Of a stretch of DNA of 64,000 nucleotides, positions 1 to 13,702 are shown piece after piece. This DNA comes from Chamaecyparis obtusa (taxonomy: Eukaryota; Streptophyta; Pinopsida; Cupressales; Cupressaceae): positions 186,001-250,000 of the forward strand of contig BSBK01008423.1 of assembly GCA_027943335.1 (NCBI GenBank), given 5' to 3'. Position 1 is the first letter of the stretch. Each line of letters opens with the position of its first letter. The notes under the pieces were generated by a model, which ran no database searches, had not been told where the DNA came from, and saw only the letters and a list, made by a program, of their open reading frames with translations. The position numbers and the translations under genes are program-made.

Positions 1-419
1 GCCCCTTGATGAGATAACTCTAGGAAGTATGTTTCTCTGTCTTCTTTCAAGAAATGCCTCATCATTTTCTTGAAGTCATCATCATTTTGATATTGAGCAA
101 TTTCAGAAGGTGTGGGTTCTGGATCCGCACCATGTTGAGAGTGATGTCCTTGAGACCTATGGTGTGTCCCTCCTTGAGACATGTTAGGAGTTTTAGGACT
201 TCCTGGGATAGATTGATGTAGAGTTTGTTGATTGCCTCCTTGGATTGATGGAGGAGGAGGTATGTAACCAATTTTTAATTGCAGATTGCCAAGACCGTCA
301 TCTTTGTAAAGACCTAAATTGTAGAGTTGTTCAAAGGTTGGACCCACGTGAGTAGACAAAGGTAAGGTATGAGGTGCTTCTCCCAATTTCTTATGTGAGG
401 AAGCTCTAGTTTCCACCAT
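1..419 (-). CDS. Gypsy-type retrotransposon gag, N-terminal part (runs off left edge)
   Basis: An uninterrupted reading frame starts at the ATG at 417-419 (minus strand) and stays open to the window edge, about 139 codons. The N-terminus MVETRASSHKK resembles the start of many plant Ty3/Gypsy gag proteins. It is followed by a proline/glutamine/histidine-rich linker and an acidic-to-basic stretch (FKKMMRHFLKED). No zinc knuckle is reached before the edge. It lies downstream of a leader and a 1.27-kb LTR at 2878-4144, as expected for gag in a minus-strand element. Gag would form the cytoplasmic particle. The open frame suggests a fairly young copy. Protease and pol, if present, lie outside the window. 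Confidence 0.72.
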   Translation of the reverse strand, partial: MVETRASSHKKLGEAPHTLPLSTHVGPTFEQLYNLGLYKDDGLGNLQLKIGYIPPPPSIQGGNQQTLHQSIPGSPKTPNMSQGGTHHRSQGHHSQHGADPEPTPSEIAQYQNDDDFKKMMRHFLKEDRETYFLELSHQG

Positions 420-2877
420 TAACCTTGGGTGAAGCAAAAGACCAAGATGAAGACAACTGAAGAATAACTTGATTCAAGAAGATCGAATGACGCAACATTG
501 TCAAGATTGGATTGATTGAAGACTAGATCAGACATAAATGAAGGATAATGTGCCCTAGTAGTATGGGTAGATGCCCAAAAGATGGCGGACATGAGCTCAC
601 AACACTTAGCCATTTTTGTATGAAGATTGAATTTGAAGATAAATATAATTTTGACAAGGTTTTGACACAAGATGAAAAAGATTCAAATTGATAAATCAGA
701 AGGCTAAATCAGACTCAAGAGAGCACTTTAGGAAAATTATTGAATTCTTCGTAGTTTCTGCTTTGTTCTTGACACAATGATATTTTGACAGAATCTAGAA
801 GTAGGCTATAAAAAATGGATTTGTGACAGATTTGGAAGGTTTATGACAACTTTGACTTTAGGTTTGATACGAGTTTTGAAATTTCAAGATGACTTTTGAC
901 ACCAGAAAGGATTTTTTCTTCAGATTTGTAATTTTTCAATTTTTCAATATCAGATTGTTTGCAAATTTTTCTGTCCAGGTTTGAAGATTTGTGTGATAGT
1001 TTGTCTCAAGTAACCAAGTAGATATCAAGCACGCAAAACAACAAGCAAGGGAAGCAAGCAATCATCTGAAAATAATGAACAAGGGCAAAAGCAACCTTGC
1101 GCATGAACAAGCAATAGTGACCTATTGTGCTAATCCCTAGAAATGCTACTTGTGTATGTTCTCAAAAGTTTTTCAATAATGCACATAGTCCTAGAAAATA
1201 AAAAATTTGGCCTCGCTAGGGTTTTTAGTAATGGTTTGACTCTGCAAATTTTGTGATCTCAAGAGGGTAAACTCTAATCTAGGCACATTGGGGTTTTGAC
1301 ACAGTCTAAGAATTTAATCAATTAAGAGCTGCTAGGGACATCTGACAACCCAACAAGAGACCACACCTGTGAAGATTTCCTCCATAAGGACATTTATATA
1401 GCGGTTGTTGCTACCATAGTGAAAATGGCTATTACCGCTTGAGGTTCCATCCACGTGGTTGACCCAATAAAGAGAATTTCCACTATGGTTAACCCTCTCT
1501 AAAGGTGACTCACAAAAGATACCATATGGGGACTAGATTAGATTCAAGAATCTGAGTTTCTGATATTATCCAAAAAGGAAGTAAAGCATAATCCCCTAGC
1601 CTCTTCACTTCACCAAAACAAAGCAGACATATTAATCTAACACGCTAAGACTAAAATTATCTCACCAAGATTTGTGATGTCAACAACTATGGTCTATCGA
1701 TCTCTCTGGAGAGGGAATGCATCGATCAAAAGCTGAGGACCAAACCAAGTGGAACATGAAATAATCACAGTAACCTCCCTACCTAAAAGGGGATACTTCA
1801 TCAAGAAGAGCTTTGCATGTAAATAAGAGAATGAATTCCACTCTCTCAAGATCATCCACAAATAGTGTTCATAGGTCCTATTTACTATGTGTAACAAATA
1901 TGCAAAAAACAAATCTATGTTCATTTTATAGCCCAAAACTAAAGTCTGATTTATGAAAGCTGGAAAGTCACACAAGCTTGACACGTGAGATGTTTGTTCT
2001 ATGTCCAAATTGAAATGTTTTCAGATGTAGTAGAATACTTAAATTCCCTTGCAACACACTTAGTATATTTTACTTGATTTTTAGCTTTGTTGAGCAATCC
2101 CGCACAAGCAAGCCACAAACTCTCCGACAAGAAAACAAGAAAATAAGATATGCAACGTATATTCAACTTATGAAAACCCTAGGGTTAGATCTGAAAACCA
2201 ATTTTTAGGAGAAATAATAACTAGAAAATAATCCAAATGACAACTCATATCATGCATTGAATCATATGAAAAATGAGTGCATACCCATCACAATTTTTTT
2301 TTTGCATTTGACCTAGTCAACAAGATCTAATTTTTTTGATATGATTTCAGCCACAAAAATAGAAATTCAAAACAAAGACCCCTACTAAAAAACATAGAGC
2401 TTTCCAAAAATGTAAAAATTTTAAAAAAATCTCTTCATTTGTGTCCTAGAGACCCATTTTACCAAAATAGACTAGTTTTTGTAAATTGACTATTTGAGCT
2501 ATTATATTGCATCCAAATTTAAAACACAAAGAATGGACCCCCTATATAATTTAAAGAGCTTTTTGAAAATGTAAAAATTTTGAAAAAATATTCTAATTTG
2601 CACTAAAAATTAATTTTTTATGAAAAATAAAGAAAACATTATTAAAAATTCAAAACATCTCATAAAATTTTGAATTTTTTATCGAAGCTTCCTTGATATG
2701 TCTCCAACATAAAAAAAAAATTCATACAAAAAATCCAAGTTGTTTGGGAGATAAAATTAAATCTTTGAAAATTTAGAGTTTTAGTCTCCAAGTAAATCTG
2801 CACAAAGGGGGTTAGCTCCAAAAAAATAACCAAAACTAGCATGTAAAGGTGGGTTACCTCATGGTGGGTGCCAGAGA
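420..2877 (-). mobile_element. Untranslated leader of the left-edge Gypsy element
   Basis: This 2.46-kb stretch lies between the gag start and the 5' LTR. I see no convincing coding sequence. The longest minus-strand frame (1694-2008) lacks an ATG start and recognisable motifs. A candidate primer-binding site lies at about 2855-2873: read on the minus strand it begins TGGCACCCACCATGAGG, four bases after the LTR end. TGG is the required complement of a tRNA CCA end, but I cannot name the tRNA. Long leaders between LTR and gag occur in several plant Gypsy lineages. Confidence 0.5.
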
Positions 2878-4144
2878 TGTGTGTGTAAAAATTGTACCTA
2901 GCTATGGACACAACACTTCAGTAAAACATTAGAGGTTAGCAAAAATCAAAATCTTACAAATAAATGAAACTATGCTAACCAGGTGATTTACTGCCTTCTA
3001 GTAGGTGTGATTATGATGTTCTTAGATTGAAATCGAGATCAATGACAATGAAACACCTAAATGAAGGATTTAATGCTAAAGAATGAAAAATTGTATGAAT
3101 GTAGATTAATCTATTTTTTTATATTTTGTATACAATTAGGATGAAAAACTGTATGAATCTAAGCTAGAATTGATTGAAAATGATATGCAGACTTAATCTA
3201 AGAATGATATGAATTGATATGAAAATCTATGCAAAAACTATGAATTACTATGAATTGATCTCACAAAGTCACTTGTTGCAAAAGCTTGATTCTTCGTATG
3301 TAATTTCACCAAAGTAATTGTGCAAATTCGAGAGATATGCGATTGAAAGCTTGAGGGATATTTTATGAAGAGCTAAGCCTTATTTTTATAGAAATGTAGG
3401 GCCTGAGGATGCATTGAGAAAAGCCATAAATCACTCTTGATAAACTCAAGAAATCATAATTAATTAACTCATAAAATCATGCAAAAACAGTTTTTATCTC
3501 AAAATAGAGTTTAGTTTTTTTTCAACTCATCATCAGATGTTGAGATTATAAAGTTAACAAATTGAAATTGAAAATTGATTTAAAGTTAACTTCTTTTCTA
3601 ATTGTGCATGATTTAATATGAATTAATTTAATAAATAAAATGATTTATTTTCCACTTAACTGATTTTGAATTAAAAAAATTGATTTATGGGTTAATCAAT
3701 TATTAAATCAAACTTTATTCCAATTAAATCATTAAATTTGACAACTTTGATTTTAAATCAATTAAATAAATATTCAATTGATTGTTTGTAGGAATTTGGA
3801 TTTATTGTCAAAATAAAAACAATATTAATTAGGAATAAATGCAATTAAATGTAATTAAATAATTAAGTGGTAGAATTAAATTAATTAATTAAATATTCAG
3901 AATATTCAGTTAATCAACTTTAGGATAAATATGATTTATCACCAAATAATATTCAATTAAAGATAATTAGATAAATTAGGAATATTTAGAAAATATTCCC
4001 CGATGTAGAATTAGGATAAAATCAATTAGGGTTTTGATAACTTGATTTGCAGATGTGCCTTAGGTTAGGACTTCGATGTCAATTTCATTCAAATTGTTGA
4101 TATAGGAGGCTAATGAACCTATAGCCCATTTTTGGGGTATTACA
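2878..4144 (-). mobile_element. 5' LTR of the left-edge Gypsy element
   Basis: The LTR starts TGTAATACCCC on the minus strand and ends in a TG-repeat (ACACACA). It was recognised because an independent solo copy of the same LTR occurs at 46670-47943. The two align over their length, for example in the stretches around 2905-2935 and 46700-46735 and around 4112-4144 and 47911-47943. Length is about 1267 bp against 1274 bp for the solo copy. The element sits in LINE ORF1 sequence that resumes at 4145. The partner target-site duplication would lie beyond the left edge. Confidence 0.82.
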
Positions 4145-4945
4145 ATAAACTTACTTGGTCTTTGAGGTCTTCTGAGAGCCAATCCGCTATCCTGGTTGCG
4201 GGAACTCCATACCCATTCCATCTCAAGAAAACTCCCTTAAGTCACGTAAGTTCTTGAGAGCGATCTATGATGTCGTCCTCAATTTCAATTAGCAGGGGCA
4301 CTTGTGGGGTGATTCTCCGGTGGGGAGGAGAGTATGGAGAAACTTTAGGGTTTTGAGATGTTTGACGAACAGGTTTAGGCTGATAAGGTGAATCTCTCTT
4401 ATCCGGTGGAGTGTATGTCTTGATCGGGGATTGCGTAGACTTGCAGGTCAATTTTCTGTGGTATTCATCAGGGATATGATCTAGAGTTGGAGGATCCTTT
4501 CAATTTTTGAGAGAGTTGAAACTATTTTTCAGATGTAGGGGTTTGGCTGTTAGGGTAAGGGTAGGACAAGGTCTCTTGTTTCTCTTAAAATTATTAACCT
4601 TAATCCAACCTTCTTCTCCTTCTTCCCCACTCGAGGGCTTGCTAGGGCATAGTTGTTCTCCAGACAATCTACCTCTACTTGCAGCAGAGCGAGTGTCCTC
4701 GGGCTTCTTTGCAGACAAAATCCTAGATTGTGGAGCCCTTTGTGCTCTTGACACTAGTGGATTGATAGTGCTTGCTGAGCTTTGAGTATAATGTGGGAGA
4801 AGAAGCATGGATGCCAGAGCATAATGAGTTTTTGAAAACAACTCAAACTGGAGATTCATAGATTCGATTATGAAGATAGAAAGCTTATTGTGAAAAGGCA
4901 GAGGCAGAGCCATGTTTTTTTTGAAAATAAAATATAATGATAATT
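4145..4945 (-). pseudogene. LINE (L1-type) ORF1 fragment, 5' end, cut by the Gypsy insertion
   Basis: Minus-strand frames 4500-4913 (ATG at 4913) and 4242-4451 carry the same N-terminal layout as the two other LINE ORF1s here: a short N-terminal region, a serine/proline-rich linker, a tryptophan-plus-basic motif (EGWIKVNNFKRNKR), a YSPPH motif followed by RRITP, then LKG-FLRWN and IADWL just before the break at 4145. The closest match is the LINE at 61-64 kb (LKGIFLRWN, IADWLQ). ORF1 proteins of plant L1 elements bind their own RNA. The copy is interrupted by stops near 4496 and 4239, and the rest is lost behind the Gypsy LTR. The LINE 5' end is probably near 4920-4945. Confidence 0.75.
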
Positions 4946-5534
4946 TTTAATAATTTTTGTTATTTGATTAATTTTTTTTCTCTAATTTTAATTAAATAAT
5001 AATAATTATTTAATTAAACTAACATTCCTTGTTCTTGTCATCATAATTAAATGATTATTTTAATTATTTAGTTATTTTAATGCTAATTATATTCTTTAGT
5101 TCATCTCTTCAATCAATTCAATCTGGTAATTTAACCAATCACTTATTTGTCCAGTCTCATGTCAATGCAGTCAATTCTATTTTTAGTCTTTAGTTATTCA
5201 ATTAGTTGTCAATAAAGCAATCAGTTTTATATTCAATCTTATCTCATCAATAAGTATTGTCTAAATTGGCCTTAACCATTTATTATCAAAAAATACCTCT
5301 TAATTAGAACTATCCACTGAATTCTAAAAATCTATAAACAAAGAATCTTTGTGTCATAATATCAAGGATAAAATATGAGAACCCATAAAGAAGAGAGAAA
5401 CAATAGAGAAATTTGGTGATATCTTTTATACATTTTTTTATTGGTTTATCTTGCATGCATGATTGATTGATTATTTATCTTTCTCTTTTGATTAGGAGTG
5501 ATTTTATGCTTTAAATTAAGATCCTTTGTGGTTG
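4946..5534. other. AT-rich spacer, no gene seen
   Basis: Homopolymer-rich AT sequence between the LINE 5' end and the LTR element that begins at 5540. I see no coding motif, repeat array or RNA gene in it. Confidence 0.5.
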
Positions 5535-5713
5535 CATTATGTATCATCTTAAAATGGAAGCACTTTCATGTTAAGAATGTTTTGGGCCATCATCATGTTG
5601 TCCTTTATTTTCTGCCCCTTTTCCATCTTCTGTACCTATTTAGGGCTCTGATTGGGCCTCTCTGGGCATTGTTTTTCCCACTTGGTATATTTTCCAGGGG
5701 TCTTAAACCCCTG

Positions 5714-5767
5714 AGTCAAGGTCGATCTCAACCTTGACCTAGGTCAGGGTTGACCTCTACCTTGACC
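5714..5767 (+). promoter_or_regulatory. W-box cluster upstream of the LTR TATA box
   Basis: TTGAC-type cores occur at 5714-5719 (reverse), 5734-5739, 5750-5755 and 5762-5767, four within 54 bp and about 205-260 bp upstream of the TATA-like box. TTGAC(C/T) is the established core bound by WRKY transcription factors. The right LTR keeps a cluster at the same place (10076-10129, five cores) although individual bases differ. Function is inferred. Confidence 0.55.
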
Positions 5768-5972
5768 CAAGTCCTCCTTTTTCTTCGGAAAGTTTGTCGA
5801 ATGCGGGGGGAAACTCTAAAGTTTATTTTTCCACTTCCAGGTCAGTTGTTTCACGTTTTGAAGCAGTGACTCTTAAAATATAATTACTTTAGGCCCACTC
5901 CTAGGGGTATAGGCTTAATGGGAATTTATTTCTCATATGTTAGCCTATCTAGAAGTTTGTTCCCTAGACTAG

Positions 5973-5980
5973 TATATAAG
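5973..5980 (+). promoter_or_regulatory. TATA-like box of the 5' LTR
   Basis: TATATAAG, conserved at 10334-10341 in the right LTR, about 430 bp into each LTR, with a pyrimidine-rich region shortly downstream. Confidence 0.55.
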
Positions 5981-7258
5981 GAAGCCTTCTCCTCTCATTT
6001 CAATCAATCGAAAGCAATCATCAAGAAAGAAAGATAAAGAAATCTAAGGAGGATCATCAACATCCATTGTTCTTCATTATTTCAAACTACCAAGAATTTA
6101 ATCAAGGTTTTCAAGTCTTCTTCTCAAGCATTCAAGTTCTCCATTGAAGATCAAGGATTCAAGCATTCAAGCCTTTGAAGGGATTTGGTTCAAACATTCA
6201 AGATTCATCATTCAAACCCTAGATCTATCCATCATGGTGGTGTGATCCTCCTTCAAGGTCCTCTGTGCATCCTCAAGATTCATTCATTCTTCCTTCAAGG
6301 TGGATTCCAAGCATACAATCATGGAGGTTTTGATTTACATTTATGGTTTTTAGTGTTGAGTCCAAGATTTCATATTAACATACTTGTTTACATTTCAAAT
6401 ACAATTGCATATCTATTGAATATCATAGCTTCATTGTTAGATCTACTTCTACTACTTGCTAGCATTCTCCATTTCAATTCTATTTCAAGGTTAATTCCAA
6501 AACCGGGGTTTGACCAAGGAAAATCCCTCATCCAAACAACAAAACCCTTTTTCTTGCAGGTGTAGGTGTGGAGCAACAAATTATAGAGCAGATTCAGATA
6601 CCATTTTCAGAAAACTTCCGGGATCTGTGAACAGAATTTTCATCGGAGATGTGCAGGTCAAGGTCGACATAAATAGGTCAAGGTCGACCTTCATTTGGGT
6701 CAAGGTCGACCTAGTTCAGAAAAGAAAAATATTTTTGGGCTTTCTCCGTCTTTGTGTTTCTAGGGCAGATCTGATTGCAGAATTTCCAAAAACTCAGTAT
6801 AGACATCAGAAAACAACAATTTCCAGATCTGCTACATTTCAAGATAAGTGTTTCATTTTATCCTAATCTTTCTGATTTATTATTTCACTTTATAATTAAG
6901 AAACTAGATCTCCTTTCCCTCTTTATCCATAACCAGTTGATTCCTCTTTGCATTGATCTTCTCCTTTCATTTAATCAATTGGAATCCCCTTGTCTTGGAT
7001 TAGGAGGTAATATATATCCACAAAATTTTCCACCACACATTCACATCATAGATATAGAAATATATATACACTTTATATATATTTTTATATCTTACATTTT
7101 GGTGAACCTGCAATAGAAAACTCTTTCTTTTGTGGTGTTAGATCTTGCATATTAGATTAGCCTTCTTTTATGTGCTCACATTTACATTTCAAAAATAAAA
7201 AAAAACAAAAAAATCATATAAAGAAAAATACGAAAACATTTCTTGTATTTCATTCACT

Positions 7259-8332
7259 ATGAAGATCCTTAAGATTCTTTGGTGTGTGGTTATTTTCCTC
7301 ATTATTCTCCTCTTAGCATCTCTTTATCGTACTTATGATGTTTGTGAGAGTATCATCCATTTCATTATGTTTGTCACTCTTCATCTTTCACTTGCTTATT
7401 CTGTTATGAGATTGACTAATACTAGCTTTCCTACTTTCAAAACTTTCATCAAGGATTTGTGTGGAAGACTTATTACTCTTTTGGATTATGTGAAGAATTT
7501 GGTAGATGATACACCATCTCCTAATCTTCCTAATCCTAATCCTATCCTTCCTAATCTAGTTCCTAATCTTCCTAATCCTAATCCTATCCTTCCTAATTTA
7601 ATTCCTAATATTCCCATTCCCATTTCTCCATATGATATTCCTAGTTCTTCCCACAATTATGATGGGGCTCAAACTATGGTTCATGATGCAGATGTGCAAG
7701 AATTATTGGATTTACCTTCCCCTTCTTATCTGATCCATGATGATATTAAAGGGAAGAGAAAAACAACTTCTTCTAAACCTATCATTCCACCTTACACAAC
7801 CTTTTCTCATGATCATTGTAAACAATCACCTCCTGCAGAAGCTTTACAAGGCATGTACACTACAGGATACAATATGATGGATAAACAAGGTTATAAGGGT
7901 TTAGGGCTTGGTGTTAATGAACAAAGTATTTAATATCCAGTTCATATATCCCCTAAACAAGATATGTGTGGTCTTGGCTTTCTGCTATCTCAATCTAAGG
8001 AAATTGATTCTGATCACCACCCTCCTTTTCATGTTCTTCTTCCAACACCTTCCTTAGATTACCCTGATACCCCTCAAGATGTGGCTAAGAAGGTGTATGT
8101 TCAATTAATGAATTCTAAGACATAAATCTTTAAACCTATGCCGAAAGATTCTCTCTCCAAGTACAAATGTCCTTTTCACTATAGTAATACACATTTACTT
8201 GTTGATTGTGTGCATTTCAAGATGTATGTTAGAGAAAGAGCTTCTTTAGGAATTATATCTCACTCTTGTGCGGCTTTACAATTCCTTCATAATTTCCATA
8301 TGGGGTTTACCCCTCATTCTTCTATAATGTAG
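7259..8332 (+). pseudogene. Gag-position ORF of the LARD-like element: membrane segments, Pro/Asn repeats, G-patch-like end
   Basis: The ATG at 7259 opens a 224-codon frame ending in TAA at 7931-7933. The same frame continues through a second TAA near 8123 to 8332, about 357 codons in all. Visible parts: a strongly hydrophobic segment at residues 5-24, a second at about 33-52, Pro-Asn-Leu repeats (NPNPILPN twice) at about 87-120, a basic patch near 165, and GYKGLGLGVNEQ at about 212-222, which resembles the glycine-rich G-patch found in some retroelement proteins. The downstream part contains a C-x2-H...C cluster (CPFHYSNTHLLVDC) like the degenerate zinc-binding stretches of plant Gypsy gag. 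I do not recognise the N-terminal hydrophobic part. It could be a captured host sequence. No protease or pol follows. Confidence 0.5.
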
Positions 8333-9880
8333 ATTTTTTTTCTCCTCTTGTCTCTTGATTGGGGGGAAAGAGGTATTTCTTTCGGATCCACTATGCTCTT
8401 AGAATGTATTTTATTTTGAGCTTAATTGGTTATTCTTTCTATATTCTTTTCCTATGGTTTTGTATTATGATATCTTTCTTTTTCTCATAATCATCCATAG
8501 CTTCTCTTCTAGTATTCATGATATCTTTTCTAAAGACATTTGTTTTGCAAAGGTATCACTTGCTTTCATCTCTGGGGGGCAAGGTTTTTGTTCTTTTTAT
8601 CTGTCTAGGGATCTACTTTCCTTAGCTTAGTGGCATTTGTTTATTCTGCAACATTATTTCATTATACTGACTGATGTTTTGGCTATAGATATCCTTTTAT
8701 GTGAGAGGTTGTTTTCCTAAGTCACCACCTCTTCTTTATTTCACAAATTATGTTCTTTATAAACTCTTTCCCTTGCTTTGGGGTTAGAGTTTGCTTCCTT
8801 TGTTTCAAGATTCCTCTTCCTCTTGATTGTAGGGGGCTTGATGATTGAATCTTTGATCCCTCTTTGCTTTTCTTTGAAATATGATATTTTATCTAAAGAA
8901 CTCCTCTATGGTGGAGGTCTTATTGATAAGATCTATTTCTCTTTGAGGATCCTTTTTCCATAAGTGACATATCATTTTTCATGATTATCTATGCTCTTTG
9001 ATGTAAGGGTCATTACTCTTTGCTAAGAATATAGTGTACAATGTTGTTAATAGAATATCTCCTTACTTTGTGAACTAGGTATCCTCCTTTCTTCCTTATC
9101 CTATCCATGAGGTAGCCATGATAAGGAGGGGGGCATATATAGGGTCTTCCTTATGCTATAGTTTTCATTTTTCAAATATGCTAAATCCTCGGAAGGTAAC
9201 ACACATAAGTTGCTAAATCCTAAAGAGACACGCATTTTCAATTTCAAATATGCTAAATCCTTGGAAGGTAACACACAAAAGTTTCTAAATCTTGAAGAGA
9301 CACGCATTTTCAAATTTCAAATATGCTAAATCCTCGGAAGGTAATGCACATAAGTTGCTAAATCCTGAAGAGACATGCATTTTATATTCCATAGTGATAC
9401 AAGAATGTGGATCTATGGGTATTCCAAAAGTCATCAGAAGAAGCATTACAACTAAAAAGAACAGTTTATGGGTGAACTATCAGGTTTGGCTACCTATTGG
9501 GCTCTCCCTCCTTGGTGATTCACGGTAATATGGGCATCTTACTGGGTGAGGTAATCATTCTCTCTCTTCTCTCTCTTTTCACTTTCATGCTAGTAGGATT
9601 AGATCACGAATATAGGAATCATTTCTTAGCAAGGTTTGCTTTGCTAGTTGATTTGGGTTTGTTTTTGTACTAACCCCTCTTTTTTGTGTCTTTTAGCTTT
9701 GTCTTTATTTTCTTTTTTTTCGCACCCTCGTGCATGTATTTTGAATTAGAATCCTTGGCCTGGGGGCTCATGTCCTCAACTAAGTGATGTTCTACCTTGT
9801 TGTGAATCCACTGGAGTCTTTCTTCTAACTTTACCACAAGTATGTTCAATTTCTATACTTCCGCTAAAGTGGGGGCTTAA
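8333..9880 (+). mobile_element. Noncoding internal region of the LARD-like element
   Basis: 1.5 kb with no supported coding sequence. It contains a three-unit tandem repeat at 9166-9382 and ends in the polypurine tract next to the right LTR. The short frames at 8778-8963 and 9292-9528 have no motif and are not called. Confidence 0.55.
9166..9382 (+). repeat. Three tandem repeats of about 72 bp
   Basis: The segment beginning TTCAAATATGCTAAATCC and ending in GACACGCATTTT (GACATGCATTTT in the last unit) occurs three times. The ATATG landmark ends at 9180, 9252 and 9325, giving periods of 72 and 73 bp. The units differ by a few bases, so the array is not brand new. Confidence 0.85.
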
Positions 9881-11436
9881 TGTATCATATTAAAATGGAA
9901 GCACTTTCATGTTAAGAAAATTTAGCCCTCCTTAGGGGGTGCTTTGGTCCATCATCACATTATCCTCTATTTTTTTCCCCTTTTCCATCTTTTGTGCTTG
10001 TTTAGGGCTCTGATTGGGCCTCTCCGGGCACTATTTTCCCCACTTGGTATATTTTCCAAGGGTCTTAAACCCCTAGGTCAAGGTTGACCTCGACCCTAAC
10101 CTAGGTTAGGGTTGACCTTGACCTTGACTGAGGTCCCCCTTTTTCATTAGAAAGTTTTCCAGATGCGGAGGAAACTCAGAAGTTTATTTTTTCACTTCCC
10201 AGTCGGCTATTTCGGGTTTCAAAGTGATGACTCTTAAAATATATTTAATTTAGGTCCACTCCTAGGGGTATAGGCTTAATGGGAATTTATTTCTCATATT
10301 CCATCCTCTCTATAAGTTTGTGCCCTAGACTAGTATATAAGGAAGCCTTCTCCTCTCATTTCAATCAATCGAAAGCAATCATCAAACAAGCAAGATAAAG
10401 AAATCTAAGGAGGATCATCAACATCCATTATTCTTCATGCTTTCAAGCTTCCAAGCATTCAATCAAGGTTTTCAAGTCTTCTTCTCAAGAATTCAAGTTC
10501 TCCATTGAAGATCAAGGATTCAAGCATTCAAGCGTTTGAAGGGATTTGGTTCAAACATTCAAGATTCATCATTCATACCCTAGATCTATCCATCATGGTG
10601 GTGTGATCTTCCTTCAAGATCCTTTGTGCATCCTCAAGATTCATTCATTCTTCCTTCAAGGTGGATTCCAAGCATACAATCATGGAGGTTTTGATTTACA
10701 TTTATATAGTTTTTAGTGTTGAGTCCAAGCTTTCATATTAACATACCTATTTACATTTCAAATAGAATTGCATATCTATTGAATATCATATCTTCATTGT
10801 TAGATCTACTTCTACTACTTGCTAGCATTCTCCATTTCAATTCTATTTCAAGGTTAATTCCAAAACTGGGGTTTGACCAAGGAAAACCCCTCATCCAAAC
10901 AACAAAACCCTTTTTCTTGCAAGAGGTGTGGAACAACGAATTACAAACCAGATTTAGATACCCTTTTCAAAAAACTTCTAGGATCTGCGAATAGAATTTC
11001 TATCGGAGCTGTGTAGGTCAAGGTTGACCTTGATTTGGGTCAAGGTCGACCTGGTTTAGAAAAGAAAAAGATTTCTGGGTTTTCTTTGTCTCTATGTTTC
11101 CAGGCAAGATCAAATTGCAAAATTTCCAAAAACTCAGTACATACATCAAAAAACAACAATTTCCAGATCTGCTACATTTCAAGATAAGTGTTTCATTTTA
11201 TCCTAATCAATCTAATTTATTATTTCACTTTATAATTAAGAAATTAGATCCCCTTTCCCTCTTTATCCATAACCAGTTGATTCCTCTTTGCATTGATCTT
11301 CTCCTTTCATTTAATCAATTGGAATTGCCTTGTCTTGGATTAGGAGGTAATATATGTTCACAATATTTTCCATCACACATTCACATCATAGATATAAAAA
11401 TATATATATACTTTATATATATTTTTATATCTTACA
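9881..11436 (+). repeat. 3' LTR of the LARD-like element
   Basis: 1556-bp partner of 5540-7096, with TATA-like TATATAAG at 10334-10341 and W-box cores at 10076-10129 and 11016-11043. Scattered substitutions and small indels relative to the 5' LTR show that the insertion is not recent. Confidence 0.88.
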
Positions 11437-11441
11437 CATTG

Positions 11442-13622
<2,181 letters not shown>

Positions 13623-13624
13623 AT

Positions 13625-13635
<11 letters not shown>

Positions 13636-13702
<67 letters not shown>

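Larger units (their letters stand above)
5540..7096 (+). repeat. 5' LTR of the LARD-like element
   Basis: 1557-bp direct repeat matching 9881-11436. A TATA-like TATATAAG is at 5973-5980, followed by CT-rich sequence typical of an LTR transcription start. Upstream of it, at 5714-5767, are four W-box cores (TTGACC/TTGACT in either orientation). Three more (GGTCAA) are at 6656-6703. Frames such as 6185-6565 are shadows in this noncoding repeat. Confidence 0.88.
5540..11436 (+). mobile_element. Complete LTR element without pol (LARD-like), with near-perfect TSD
   Basis: Two direct repeats of almost equal length, 5540-7096 (1557 bp) and 9881-11436 (1556 bp), both start TGTATCAT and end CTTACA. 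A purine-rich tract AAAGTGGGGGCTTAA lies immediately before the right LTR, so the element reads on the plus strand. The internal part is only 2.78 kb and contains a gag-like frame with no protease, reverse transcriptase or integrase. Flanking pentamers are CATTA (5535-5539) and CATTG (11437-11441), consistent with a 5-bp target-site duplication with one later change. It would need enzymes from another element to move. Confidence 0.88.

Noticed and set aside
1694..2008. Minus-strand 104-codon ORF in the Gypsy leader
   Set aside because: It lacks an ATG start and any recognisable motif. I could not separate it from chance in a 2.4-kb leader.
6185..7116. Plus-strand ORFs of 113-126 codons, with relatives at 10716-11489
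   Set aside because: They lie inside the two LTRs, overlap one another in different frames, and show no protein motif. Their similarity reflects LTR identity.
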